64,000 nt of DNA from Chitinophagales bacterium (GTDB lineage: Bacteria; Bacteroidota; Bacteroidia; Chitinophagales; CAIOSU01): assembly GCA_018401955.1 (NCBI GenBank), contig JAGYJT010000005.1:1-64000 (forward strand), given 5' to 3'. Positions 36,099 to 44,759 of the stretch are shown one piece after another (the first letter of the stretch is position 1; the number at the start of each line of letters is the position of its first letter). The notes below the pieces were generated by a model. That model saw only the letters and a list, made by a program, of their open reading frames with translations, was not told where the DNA came from and ran no database searches. Both the position numbers and the translations under genes were made by a program.

Positions 36099-36611
36099 TT
36101 ATGGTTTATACCGCTCCATTACCACACCTTCGTGATGCATGGCGTGCCCAATAATCATAAACCCTATGGCATTTGGGGTTACTGGCGCATCATTTGCAGC
36201 GCCTACCTGCATCAATTCATAATTGCCAAAACTGTTGAACAACGATAGTGTAGCACCCCTAACTGATTGAAACTCGTGCACGAGCTCTTTTAAAGTGCAA
36301 TGGTCTACCCTTGCTGCATTTGCATAAAGGTTCTCATCAAAGCCCGGCAATGGGGTTTTGTCGCCACGGGCAATGCAAAGAGCCCTGTATGCGAATATTC
36401 GCTCAGTATCGCTAATATGTTTCAGTACTTGCTTTATGGTCCATTTACCAGGGGCATATGCAAAGTCGCCTTTATCCTCGGCAATAGATTGCCAAAAAGC
36501 TAAAGTTGAGCGGCTGTAATGGCCCAAGGCCTCATGCACATCTTCGTAGTGCACCTTTTCAATGTAAGGTTGATAGAAGGGAGCATATTCGCTAATGGTT
36601 GGGCGCGGCAT
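36099..36611 (-). CDS. DinB-family protein
   Basis: The ATG at 36611 (MPRPTISEYAPFY) is preferred; the longer frame overlaps the upstream gene by over 60 bases. About 170 residues in a four-helix bundle with the metal-binding histidines typical of DinB/YfiT proteins (VLKHISDTERIFAYRAL and GHAMHHEGVV). Members are metal-dependent transferases, for example with bacillithiol-type thiols, but the substrate here is unknown. It overlaps the 3' end of the SGNH gene upstream by 20 bases. Confidence 0.82.
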   Translation of the reverse strand: MPRPTISEYAPFYQPYIEKVHYEDVHEALGHYSRSTLAFWQSIAEDKGDFAYAPGKWTIKQVLKHISDTERIFAYRALCIARGDKTPLPGFDENLYANAARVDHCTLKELVHEFQSVRGATLSLFNSFGNYELMQVGAANDAPVTPNAIGFMIIGHAMHHEGVVMERYKP

Positions 36612-37863
36612 AGTTTTGGTTTTGTAAGGTATCAATTGCAGTTGCAGGCACAATACTATCTAAATAATCAAAAATACCATGTGCCATAAAACGGTAGCCT
36701 AATGCATTATAGTGCGCATCAAGCGGCCAATAAAAGGGAGTACTTGGCGGCAGTTTTGATACCTGGCTAATCATTGAGGGCATTAAATCTATGGCGTATT
36801 GCCTTTGGGCAAGCAGCTCGGTTACTTTTTCAAAATTATACTGGGCGGTCTCAACTTCATTAAACATGGGTTGCAGCACCAACACAAACTCAAACCCCTT
36901 TGCAGTGCCTAAGCTATCAATTGACTTAAACAGGGTGTTCATTTCTGCCAAGCTCTGGTTTACCAGTTTTTGCTCTTCCGCTTCGGTAACCAAAAAGTCT
37001 TTGAGGTGAAAAACATCGTGGGCAATGTGCCTTATAATGTAACTGTACCTATATGCTTGGTACCACCAAGGGCCTTTACGATGACTAACTGTTCCATCTT
37101 TTTTATATCGTTCAAGCCCGCCTCTTTCCATATAATCAAATACATCAGAGTTATTGGTTACCATTATTACCCAATCGGGTTGGTAATTAAGTAGTTTGGT
37201 GGTAAGCAAGTGGTACTCACCAAAGGGGTCGTTTCCGCTGGTTCCGGCATTAATAAAAGTGATTTTTTTATCTTTCCGACTTTGCTGCATGAGCTTTTCA
37301 GTATGCTTCACCCAGGTTGAGTCGTATTCGGTTCCTACCCCTTCGGTAAACGAGTCGCCCAAACATAAAAACCTGATTTCGCCAGGTTCTTTTGTCGGGA
37401 TACTTTTTTCAAAAATTCCGTTTTCGTTAATTACTCGGTGAAACGAAAACTCGGCTTTGGTCGTCCAAACGGTATCAAATGGTGCATAAGGCAATTCTTT
37501 TGAATCAATATGTTGCTCAAAATATTTAGCCCTAAAAGAGTTACCGCTAATCTCGCAATAATCTAGTCGGGTTTTTACTCCAAATCTTAATACCGTTTCG
37601 GTAGCCAGAAGCAATGTTATCAATATTAAACCTGAAAACAATAGTTCGCGATGCCAGCGCACTCCAATTTTTTTAAGTAACCTGCTAACCAAAAAACACC
37701 CTACGCCTAAATGAAGGTAAATATATACTGTGCCCCAAAATGAACTTGATTCTAGAATAACTGGGCTATAATCTTTGTATATACCAAGAAGCATAATTGC
37801 CAGCACTATTTTGGCGAAGAGCTTAGCCCATCTTTTTAGTTTTTGTTTTTGTTGCACCATCAT
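36592..37863 (-). CDS. SGNH-hydrolase membrane protein, copy 1
   Basis: 423 residues: three membrane helices in the first ~90, then an SGNH/GDSL domain with block I FLCLGDSFTEGVGTEYD, block II/III NAGTSGNDPFGEY and VTNNSDVF, and a late DAHYNALGYRFM (Asp-x-x-His). It probably acts on cell-surface glycan acyl groups, inferred from the family. The start (ATGATG) overlaps the end of the homologous gene upstream, so the two are coupled. Confidence 0.8.
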   Translation of the reverse strand: MMVQQKQKLKRWAKLFAKIVLAIMLLGIYKDYSPVILESSSFWGTVYIYLHLGVGCFLVSRLLKKIGVRWHRELLFSGLILITLLLATETVLRFGVKTRLDYCEISGNSFRAKYFEQHIDSKELPYAPFDTVWTTKAEFSFHRVINENGIFEKSIPTKEPGEIRFLCLGDSFTEGVGTEYDSTWVKHTEKLMQQSRKDKKITFINAGTSGNDPFGEYHLLTTKLLNYQPDWVIMVTNNSDVFDYMERGGLERYKKDGTVSHRKGPWWYQAYRYSYIIRHIAHDVFHLKDFLVTEAEEQKLVNQSLAEMNTLFKSIDSLGTAKGFEFVLVLQPMFNEVETAQYNFEKVTELLAQRQYAIDLMPSMISQVSKLPPSTPFYWPLDAHYNALGYRFMAHGIFDYLDSIVPATAIDTLQNQNYAAPNH

Positions 37864-39116
37864 TTAAAGGTACTATGCCCAAGGTTCTCTAGGCTGCTTG
37901 GTTGGGCTATCAAAATACTATCTAAATTCTCAAAAATGCATTCTCCCATTATTTGATACCCTTTTGTGTTAAAGTGGGTGTCTGCAGGCCAATAATAACC
38001 GCTCTTATCATTTAAATGCTTAACCCTATCAACAAAACAAGGCATTAGGTTAATTGTATACCTAAGGTTATCAATAATATGCAAGTAATTGTTGTACAAG
38101 TATCGGTTTGCTTCTATTTCTGAGTGCAGTGGTTGCAGTACCATAACAAATTTAAAGCCAGCTTCATCTCCCAGTTTTTCTAATGATTGACCAACAGCGT
38201 TTATTTCTTTAATTGCCCTAGCTACTAATTTTTGTTCATCTTCAATGGTATGCAGCATTTGTGAAAGGTGAAATACATCGTGCACAATGTGCCTTGTTAT
38301 ATAGCTATATCTGTAAGCTTGGTACCACCAGGGCCTGTAATTGTATTGTACCGTGCCATCTGATTTAAACCGTTCCATACCACCCCTAATAATAAAATCA
38401 AATATGTCTGATTGGTTTACGTTCATAATTACCCAATCGGGCTTATAATCTAGAAGATTGTTTTTGAGCAGTAAGTATTCAAAAAAAGGATCGCTGCCAC
38501 TTAAACCAGCGTTAATTAAAGTAAACTTATTACCTCTGTTTGTCTCGTTCAATAAGGCTTCAGTGTGCTTTACCCAAGATGAATCGTAGCTAGTTCCAGC
38601 ACCTTCAGTAAAAGAGTCGCCTAGGCATAGTATTCTTATTTCTGCTGAATCTTTTTTTGGTATATTTTTTTCTGAGAGCCCTTTGTCATTTTTTTTGCGA
38701 TAAAAACTAAACTCTTTATTACGATAACTTACAACTTGGCTTGGTTTAGGTGCTATGTATGCATCTGCCATTGAACTGCTGTATAGGTTCGACCTACCTG
38801 AAAGTCCATTTATCTCCCCAAAATCTAAATGGGTTTTAACTCCGAACCTTAGGTAAACCTCAACAAAAAGGAGTAGCACTAATAGAACTAAACCAGAAAA
38901 GAATAACTCTTTATGAATATTGCAAGGTATCTTTTTTAGGATGAGCGTGAAAAAGTACCATGCAGCTAGTAATAGCGAGTAAACAAAAATAGTTGCCAAA
39001 AATGAATTGGAACTTAAAATATAATCATTACAAAACCCTGCAAACAGAAACAAAAGTATTGCCTTAATAAAGACTATTAGCCACTTTCTGTTTTTTAAGG
39101 GATGCATATCGGTCAT
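37860..39116 (-). CDS. SGNH-hydrolase membrane protein, copy 2
   Basis: 418 residues with the same plan as copy 1: N-terminal membrane helices, ILCLGDSFTEGAGTSYD, NAGLSGSDPFFEY, NVNQSDIF, and DTHFNTKGYQIM at the end. The two genes are a diverged tandem duplication; all catalytic blocks are kept in both, so neither looks dead. The hotdog thioesterase gene ends directly before its start. Confidence 0.8.
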   Translation of the reverse strand: MTDMHPLKNRKWLIVFIKAILLFLFAGFCNDYILSSNSFLATIFVYSLLLAAWYFFTLILKKIPCNIHKELFFSGLVLLVLLLFVEVYLRFGVKTHLDFGEINGLSGRSNLYSSSMADAYIAPKPSQVVSYRNKEFSFYRKKNDKGLSEKNIPKKDSAEIRILCLGDSFTEGAGTSYDSSWVKHTEALLNETNRGNKFTLINAGLSGSDPFFEYLLLKNNLLDYKPDWVIMNVNQSDIFDFIIRGGMERFKSDGTVQYNYRPWWYQAYRYSYITRHIVHDVFHLSQMLHTIEDEQKLVARAIKEINAVGQSLEKLGDEAGFKFVMVLQPLHSEIEANRYLYNNYLHIIDNLRYTINLMPCFVDRVKHLNDKSGYYWPADTHFNTKGYQIMGECIFENLDSILIAQPSSLENLGHSTFK

Positions 39117-39542
39117 TTACTTTTTTCTAATCACAGCCAAGGTAATGCGGCTAATGCAAACCAGCTCATTGGCTTCATTGGTTATGCGTATTTCCCATAC
39201 TTGGGTGCGGCCCCCAATGTGCACCGCACGGGCAATGCCCGTAACCAAACCGCTACGTGCCGATTTTATATGGTTGGCGTTTATCTCAAGCCCCACCACA
39301 TATTCTTCGGGTGCATTGCAGCTAAGGCTGCCAGCTATGCTACCTAGGGTTTCGGCCAGCACTACCGATGCACCACCGTGCAACAGCCCCATGGGCTGTA
39401 TGGTGCGGTGGTCAACGGGCATAGTGCCGGCAATGTAATCATCACCTACTTCGGTAATAACTATACCTAAGTGGCCCATCATGTTGCCTGCAGCCCCCAT
39501 GGTAATTTGCTCGGGGGTGGCTTTAATTTTCCAGATACTCAT
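39117..39542 (-). CDS. PaaI-type hotdog thioesterase
   Basis: 141 residues, hotdog fold. Family landmarks are PVDHRTIQPMGLLHGGASVV (with the conserved catalytic region HGGA), LAETLGSIAG and an ANHIKSARSGLVTG block. It hydrolyses acyl-CoA thioesters, probably aromatic or hydroxylated ones. It lies at the head of the minus-strand run towards the SGNH genes. Confidence 0.85.
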   Translation of the reverse strand: MSIWKIKATPEQITMGAAGNMMGHLGIVITEVGDDYIAGTMPVDHRTIQPMGLLHGGASVVLAETLGSIAGSLSCNAPEEYVVGLEINANHIKSARSGLVTGIARAVHIGGRTQVWEIRITNEANELVCISRITLAVIRKK

Positions 39543-39559
39543 AATACTAAGATATACTA

Positions 39560-40561
39560 TTAATAACTACCAACTACCTCAGGTTTCAACACTTGTACAC
39601 CAATACTGCCAAGTTTTTGTTCAAGGTTGTTGTACATTGCTTCGTCTTTATAAATACCGATAATGGCGCCACCAGAACCTGTAAACTTAGCGCTGGCACC
39701 GCAACTTCGGGCCGTTTCAACCATTTCTAAATTAGATGGGTGCAGGTTCATTACCTTTTGGCGCAAATCAAAGTTTTGATTGATTAAACTATTGAGCGCC
39801 GCAAGGTTTTTTGTAGTGAGCCCCTCAAAAAAACAATCGCTTAAATTGCCCCACTCGGTTATTGCTGCCAATATTTGCGGGTCTTTTAGTTGGTATCGCT
39901 CGCGTAGGTTGTTGTGCACCACCTCCGAACCTTCAGCTAAACTGGTGCGATAGGCGATAAACAAACTGGGTAATAATTGTTTACTAAACGGCACGTAATT
40001 GCCATAACCTTGTTTATCAAAATGCTCTTTGGCAAAATCCATATACACTGGTTGCTCAAAAGCCTGTGCCACACGGTCTTGCAGGCCAGCGCCAATACCT
40101 AGTTCATCTGTTTCAACGGATAGCACCAGGTTGGCGAGCTCCGCCGGGGGGATATGTATTTCATAAAACTGCATCAATGCCCGCATGGTTGCCGTTATAA
40201 TGGCGCTGCTGCCTGCAAGGCCCAACCGGTTGGGTATATTGCTATCGTAGCTTAGCTTAAAGTTTTCGGCACGCTGCGTTGCGCCATGCCGTTGCATGTG
40301 CTCATAAAACCGTTTCAGGGCCGCTTTAATAATACGCAAACCGCCGTAGTATCCATAATTTGTTACATCTTGGTGCAGGGCATCCAGGCCATCATACACT
40401 TTCCAGTCGCGCTCGTGGGGTACTATCTCTAGTTGCTTGGCTTCTTTGAGCAAAACGGTGGCACTAAAGTTGGCAAACACAAAGGCAATGGTTTTGCCAT
40501 TGTAGCCATCAGATGGGTTGCCAATAAGTGCGGCGCGAGGATAGGCGTGAGCGGTAATCAT
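39560..40561 (-). CDS. Glucuronokinase-like GHMP kinase
   Basis: 333 residues. The GHMP ATP-binding motif is NRLGLAGSSAII, and the C-terminal motif is FTGSGGAIIGIY. The N-terminus (AYPRAALIGNPSDGYNGKTI) resembles plant glucuronokinase and related sugar 1-kinases. It probably phosphorylates a sugar (glucuronate or similar) at C1 for nucleotide-sugar salvage. Substrate assignment is by resemblance only. Confidence 0.75.
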   Translation of the reverse strand: MITAHAYPRAALIGNPSDGYNGKTIAFVFANFSATVLLKEAKQLEIVPHERDWKVYDGLDALHQDVTNYGYYGGLRIIKAALKRFYEHMQRHGATQRAENFKLSYDSNIPNRLGLAGSSAIITATMRALMQFYEIHIPPAELANLVLSVETDELGIGAGLQDRVAQAFEQPVYMDFAKEHFDKQGYGNYVPFSKQLLPSLFIAYRTSLAEGSEVVHNNLRERYQLKDPQILAAITEWGNLSDCFFEGLTTKNLAALNSLINQNFDLRQKVMNLHPSNLEMVETARSCGASAKFTGSGGAIIGIYKDEAMYNNLEQKLGSIGVQVLKPEVVGSY

Positions 40562-40601
40562 GGCTGAAAGATAAGGCGAATTGTAAAATAAAACGGGCTA
40601 T

Positions 40602-41228
40602 TCAATACAAATGTTTCATTAAATCAACTACTTTGGTTGGCTGGGGCAGGGGTTTGGCAATTGGCTGTATAGGTGGGCGCAATAAGGTAGCTTGGGTAAA
40701 AGTGCCTAGGTGTTGAAGTATGGTATATGCCTCGGTGTAAGTCCGTTCCTTTCGACCCGTTAAGGTAGCGTTGGCTACTCGGTTAAGGCGCACTTCGATA
40801 ACGCTGTTGGCGAGCAATGCAGCAATTTTATATTGTTCTGGGTCAAAATAGCCCATAAACGACCAATGCAAATGGATTTCTATGCCTTCATTATCCATTG
40901 CTTTCAGTTTAAAACTGTCGTAAGGCACCAGTGCTTTTTGTAAATGCAGGCAATAGTTGGAAGCATTTTCGATGCTGGTGCGTGGATTTTGATGGTCTTC
41001 GAGGGTAATTAGGTTGGCCTGTTTAAAGTTCTCTATTTCTACAATGTGCTCAGGCAAGAACAGTTCATTATTAGCTACGTATCCGCTTCTTGACAGGAAC
41101 GTTTGCTGCCAAGCGGCCAATGCTTTCCTATCCTCAAAGCGGCGTTGGTCTTTAAAGTAATCGTAACGATGATGGAAAGCCTGTATGATACTTACAGGTT
41201 TGTTAAATTGTATGGTTTCGTGTTTCAT
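40602..41228 (-). CDS. Hypothetical cytoplasmic protein
   Basis: 208 residues with no signal peptide or membrane helix; a mix of helix and strand, ending in a Pro-rich tail (PPIQPIAKPLPQPTK). I do not recognise it. Its start region (codons 1-6 and about 40 upstream bases) is duplicated at 41864-41917, evidence of local rearrangement. Confidence 0.55.
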   Translation of the reverse strand: MKHETIQFNKPVSIIQAFHHRYDYFKDQRRFEDRKALAAWQQTFLSRSGYVANNELFLPEHIVEIENFKQANLITLEDHQNPRTSIENASNYCLHLQKALVPYDSFKLKAMDNEGIEIHLHWSFMGYFDPEQYKIAALLANSVIEVRLNRVANATLTGRKERTYTEAYTILQHLGTFTQATLLRPPIQPIAKPLPQPTKVVDLMKHLY

Positions 41229-41269
41229 GGCTGCGGTGCTAAGTTATCTTTATCAATGAAAGCAGGCAA
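41216..41269. repeat. Source copy of a 54-bp duplication
   Basis: 47 of 54 bases match 41864-41917. This copy holds the first codons and upstream region of the gene starting at 41228, so it is likely the parent. Confidence 0.7.
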
Positions 41270-41337
41270 GCTGCTTACTTAGATACTGGGATAATGTTTT
41301 TTGGAACAAGAATATCAGTTATATTTGTTACAAGCCT

Positions 41338-41574
41338 ATGAGCAGAGAAGAACTAAAAGAGTTTTTGCATCAAAGAATTGATGAAGTTGACAGCGAAGAG
41401 CTTTTGAAAAAGGTGATTTTTTGGCTTGACATAAATACTGGCCTAGAAGAACCATACAAACTAACAAAAGCTGAACAACAAGCTGTACAAGAAGGACTGG
41501 AGGATTACCAAAAGGGAAACACAACCAGCCATGAGGACTTCAAAAAGGAAGTGCGAGGATGGCGTGGAAAATAA
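41338..41574 (+). CDS. Antitoxin-like protein of a RelE/ParE-type pair
   Basis: 78 residues, acidic, helical, with a pattern (LHQRIDEVDSEELLKKVIF, LTKAEQQAVQEGLEDYQKG) seen in antitoxins of RelE/ParE systems. The gene overlaps the toxin start by 16 bases, the usual order antitoxin then toxin. It would bind and neutralise the toxin and probably repress the operon. Confidence 0.75.
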   Translation: MSREELKEFLHQRIDEVDSEELLKKVIFWLDINTGLEEPYKLTKAEQQAVQEGLEDYQKGNTTSHEDFKKEVRGWRGK

Positions 41575-41804
41575 TTTGGTCGGAAAAGGCGAAACAAAAC
41601 ATACGAGATATCCATGCCTATTGGATTGAACGAACGGGCTCTGATGCATACCCTGCAAAATTAGAAGAGGTGTTTTTTGAAGTGGTGGACAATTTAGAGC
41701 ATAATCCCTTTTTAGGTATCGCCACCATGTCAGTCGACAAAATTCGGTTCCTGATTGTTAAGTACTACAAAGTAGCAATCTACAACACACAGCCAAAGGG
41801 ATAG
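41559..41804 (+). CDS. RelE/ParE-family toxin, C-terminus replaced
   Basis: 81 residues, against about 95-100 usual for the family. The N-terminal core is intact (IIWSEKAKQNIRDIHAYW, VVDNLEHNPFLGI, IRFLIVKYYKVAIYN), but after YKVAIYN it ends in TQPKG at the point where a duplicated piece of the MazG-like gene begins (41801). The lost part normally holds the last strand and catalytic or helix elements, so activity is doubtful. Confidence 0.75.
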   Translation: MAWKIIWSEKAKQNIRDIHAYWIERTGSDAYPAKLEEVFFEVVDNLEHNPFLGIATMSVDKIRFLIVKYYKVAIYNTQPKG

Positions 41805-41857
41805 CCGACTTGATGATAATTTTGCACAGCACCGTTTTGGAGCTAGGCTTCCAAGAT
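41801..41857 (+). pseudogene. Fragment of a MazG-like pyrophosphohydrolase gene
   Basis: 51 of 57 bases match 43468-43524 of the intact gene, in the same codon phase; it reads IADLMIILHSTVLELGFQD against IADLMIVLHGTVLELGLQD. Substitutions are partly synonymous, so this is an old paralogous fragment, not a recent copy. It abuts the truncated toxin on one side and the 54-bp duplication on the other. Confidence 0.75.
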
Positions 41858-41863
41858 ATATCG

Positions 41864-41917
41864 TTTCGTATTTCATAGCTGCGGTACTAAGTTATCTTTA
41901 TTGATGCTAGCAGGCAA
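41864..41917. repeat. Second copy of the 54-bp duplication
   Basis: It matches 41216-41269 at 47 of 54 bases, including a start codon and the first codons (MKYETI against MKHETI, minus strand). It is joined six bases after the MazG-like fragment. The rest of the interval 41918-42041 has no recognisable content. Confidence 0.7.
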
Positions 41918-42041
41918 TTTTTACGTAGCCATATGGATGCGCTAATAAAAAACAACTTGAGGTTGTAAGGCGGTGGGCAGCAATTGTTTAAGACAAATAG
42001 ATTGTTATATTTGTTGATGCTAACCTGCTAAACCTGCAATT

Positions 42042-43286
42042 ATGAAGTTTCTAAGTCTATTATCAATGGCGCTATTACCAGTGCTGTTCTTTTCGTGTGA
42101 TAATGCAACAGCCGATAAAAAAGGCCCAACTTGGATAACCCCAAGCGATGATGATACTAAAACCCTTCAAACAGCCTTACTAACGGCAAAACCGGGCGAT
42201 ACCATTTATTTTGGTGCCGGTACTTTTAACCTAACCAGCACGCTCAGCCTTGATGGTATTGACGACGTTACCTTAAAGGGTAAGGGAATGGACAGTACCA
42301 TCTTAAGCTTTAAAAACCAAACCGAAGGGGCCGAAGGCGTAAAGGTAACCGCCAATAACTTTACCATTGAAGATATGGCTATTGAAGACCCTAAGGGCGA
42401 TGGTATAAAAGTACAAAATGCCGATGGCGTGGTGTTTCGCAGGCTTAGGGTTGAATGGACCACCCGAAACGATAGCACCAATGGCGCATATGGCTTGTAC
42501 CCGGTAAGTAGCCGCAATATATTGATGGAAGAGTGTATTGCCATTGGTGCCAGCGATGCTGGGGTGTATGTAGGGCAAAGTGTAAACGCCATAGTGCGCA
42601 ACAACTTGGTTTATGAAAATGTGGCAGGTATTGAAATTGAAAACACCATAGGTGCGGAATGTTACGGCAACAAGGTAACCAACAATACGGCTGGCATCTT
42701 GATTTTTGACCTGCCTGGATTACCTAAAAAGAACGGAAAAAACATTAAGGTGTATGACAATGAGGTAATTGGCAACAACCACCCTAATTTCTCATCTATG
42801 GGTATTAGCGTGAGTATGGTGCCTGCCGGTGTAGGTTTGTTGTTTATGGCCAGTCAGCATATTGAGGCTTATGGAAACAAAGTAATTGACAACAACTCCG
42901 TAGGCACTGCCATTTTTAATCTGGACCAGATGAACCGTACCACCGACGACACGCTGTATGACAAATACCCAGCAGCCATATACCTGCACGATAATTATTA
43001 TGAGCGCAAACAATCGGTGCCCGATACCACACGCATGTTTGGTAAACTATTATACGATGCATTTGGCACAGATTTGCCAATAATATTTTATGACGGTTTT
43101 CAAAACCCCGCACTGATGGTTGATGGAAAAATACCTGCTGAACTGCTTATCTGCATTCAGAACAACGCCAACGCTACTTTTTTCAACATGGCTACGCATA
43201 GTAACGAGTTTGCACAGCACGATTGTAAGTTAGAGCCGATACCTCCAGTTACTTTTGATAATGAAAAACTCTTGAAAGCGCTGTAA
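42042..43286 (+). CDS. Parallel beta-helix lipoprotein
   Basis: 414 residues. The lipobox FFSC (Cys19) predicts a lipid anchor. From about residue 40 it begins with a helix cap (LQTALLTAKPGDTIYFGAGT) and then about ten right-handed beta-helix coils (ITLKGKG-like, NNFTIEDMAIEDPKGDGI, GVYVGQS, YENVAGIEIENT, VTNNTAGI). This resembles the TIGR03805-type family. Substrate and activity are unknown; pectate lyase-like folds often bind or cleave polysaccharide. It ends one base before the pyrophosphohydrolase gene. Confidence 0.8.
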   Translation: MKFLSLLSMALLPVLFFSCDNATADKKGPTWITPSDDDTKTLQTALLTAKPGDTIYFGAGTFNLTSTLSLDGIDDVTLKGKGMDSTILSFKNQTEGAEGVKVTANNFTIEDMAIEDPKGDGIKVQNADGVVFRRLRVEWTTRNDSTNGAYGLYPVSSRNILMEECIAIGASDAGVYVGQSVNAIVRNNLVYENVAGIEIENTIGAECYGNKVTNNTAGILIFDLPGLPKKNGKNIKVYDNEVIGNNHPNFSSMGISVSMVPAGVGLLFMASQHIEAYGNKVIDNNSVGTAIFNLDQMNRTTDDTLYDKYPAAIYLHDNYYERKQSVPDTTRMFGKLLYDAFGTDLPIIFYDGFQNPALMVDGKIPAELLICIQNNANATFFNMATHSNEFAQHDCKLEPIPPVTFDNEKLLKAL

Positions 43287-43287
43287 A

Positions 43288-43665
43288 ATGGATGTTTACA
43301 CAAAACAAGTTGCCGAATTTCACAAGGCATTTGGCATTCCTGTTTTAAATAGTCCGCAGTTGCCCGATGCTGAAAGGCTTAAACTTAGGGCCCGACTGGT
43401 AGGAGAGGAGAGCCATGAAGTAATGGAAGCACTACAAAGTGGCAACCTGCAACACATTGCTAAAGAAATAGCCGACTTGATGATAGTGCTGCACGGCACG
43501 GTTTTGGAGCTAGGCTTGCAAGATGTAATGGATGAAGTAATGAAAGAGGTGCACCGTAGCAACATGAGTAAATTGGGCACCGATGGCAAACCCATTCACC
43601 GTGAAGATGGCAAGGTATTGAAGGGCCCAGGCTACTCTGAAGCCGATTTAACATTTATTGGCTAA
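43288..43665 (+). CDS. MazG-like nucleoside triphosphate pyrophosphohydrolase
   Basis: 125 residues, cytoplasmic all-alpha NTP-pyrophosphatase. The metal-binding motif is visible as EESHEVMEAL and KEIADLMIVL (Glu-Glu-x-x-Glu and Asp). Members hydrolyse (non-canonical) NTPs or related compounds. A fragment of a paralog lies at 41801-41857. Confidence 0.82.
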   Translation: MDVYTKQVAEFHKAFGIPVLNSPQLPDAERLKLRARLVGEESHEVMEALQSGNLQHIAKEIADLMIVLHGTVLELGLQDVMDEVMKEVHRSNMSKLGTDGKPIHREDGKVLKGPGYSEADLTFIG

Positions 43666-43721
43666 TTATTGTCACATCTTTTTTCAACTTTGTTTGTTGT
43701 CCATAGTCTAAACCAATAGAT

Positions 43722-44273
43722 ATGAAAACAATTGCCCTAATTTGTGTTAGCCTACTGGCCTATTTAACCCCAAGTGTTACCGGTTCAACGGTTTACCAGT
43801 TTACCATGAATAGTATTGAAGGTAAGCCAGTGCCTTTAAAAAACTATGAAGGTAAGGTGATGATAATAGTAAACACCGCCAGCAAATGTGGGCTAACCCC
43901 TCAGTATGCCGATTTAGAAAAGTTTAATAAAGAATACAAAAGCAAAGGTGTGGCCATTTTGGGTTTCCCGGCCAACAACTTTTTAAAGCAAGAGCCAGGT
44001 ACCAACGATGATATCAAGGCCTTTTGTGAAAAGAACTATGGCGTAACCTTCGATATGTTCGAAAAAATAGAAGTGAAAGGTAAAGACATCAACCCGCTAT
44101 ACGATTTCTTGACCCATAAGGATAAGAACGGAAACGTGGAGAGCGATGTAAGCTGGAATTTCCAGAAGTTTGTAATCAATAAAAAAGGAGAAGTAGTGGC
44201 CGCTTTTAGCCCTAAAACCTCTATTTACGATGCCGAGGTGGTAGCGCTGGTAGAAAAGCTGATCAAAGAATGA
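43722..44273 (+). CDS. Glutathione peroxidase-family protein
   Basis: 183 residues with a signal peptide (about 1-20), so probably periplasmic. Thioredoxin-fold GPx landmarks: NTASKCGLT with the peroxidatic Cys, FPANNF in place of the usual NQF Gln, and VSWNFQKFV with the Trp and Asn. It reduces peroxides, probably with thioredoxin-like donors. It starts a three-gene operon with a TlpA-like thioredoxin and a peroxiredoxin-like protein. Confidence 0.88.
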   Translation: MKTIALICVSLLAYLTPSVTGSTVYQFTMNSIEGKPVPLKNYEGKVMIIVNTASKCGLTPQYADLEKFNKEYKSKGVAILGFPANNFLKQEPGTNDDIKAFCEKNYGVTFDMFEKIEVKGKDINPLYDFLTHKDKNGNVESDVSWNFQKFVINKKGEVVAAFSPKTSIYDAEVVALVEKLIKE

Positions 44274-44755
44274 TGCAAAAATTGTTTTTTGGGCTGGCAT
44301 TTATGCTAGTTTTTGCACTTAGTGCAATTGCTCAAAAAGTTGAGATACTCACTTTTGAGCAACTGGCAGCACGAATGAATAGCCCTAAACAAGAAGTGGT
44401 AGTTTATAACTTTTGGGCTACTTGGTGCAAACCATGTGTGGAGGAAATGCCAGCCTTTGAGAAGTTGGCCAGCGATTATAGGACTAAAGGGGTGGCAGTG
44501 GTGTTTGTGAGCATGGACTTTAAAAGCAAACACGCTAAAGTGGTTGAGTTTGCGGCCCAAAAAGAACTGCAAAATGAAGTAGTGCTACTAAATGCGCCCG
44601 ACTACAATGCTTGGATTGACAAAGTAAGCCCTGAATGGAGTGGTGCAATACCTGCTACCTTGGTAGTGAAGAAAACAGGTAAGGTGCGCAAGTTTCACGA
44701 AGGCTCCTTTACCTACGAGGAATTGGAAAAATTTGTAAAACCGCTCTTAAAATAA
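44270..44755 (+). CDS. TlpA-like thioredoxin
   Basis: 161 residues: signal peptide (about 1-21) then a thioredoxin fold with FWATWCKPC (redox CKPC, about 48-51) and cis-Pro in AIPATLVV. It probably reduces periplasmic thiols, perhaps serving the neighbouring peroxidases. Its start overlaps the GPx gene by 4 bases (ATGATG), and the next gene begins 4 bases after its stop. Confidence 0.88.
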   Translation: MMQKLFFGLAFMLVFALSAIAQKVEILTFEQLAARMNSPKQEVVVYNFWATWCKPCVEEMPAFEKLASDYRTKGVAVVFVSMDFKSKHAKVVEFAAQKELQNEVVLLNAPDYNAWIDKVSPEWSGAIPATLVVKKTGKVRKFHEGSFTYEELEKFVKPLLK

Positions 44756-44759
44756 ATTT

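Noticed and set aside
43722-44273. Loss of the catalytic Gln in the glutathione peroxidase (FPANNF instead of NQF)
   Set aside because: The same substitution is, as far as I know, common in related Bacteroidota proteins, so I do not treat it as an oddity.
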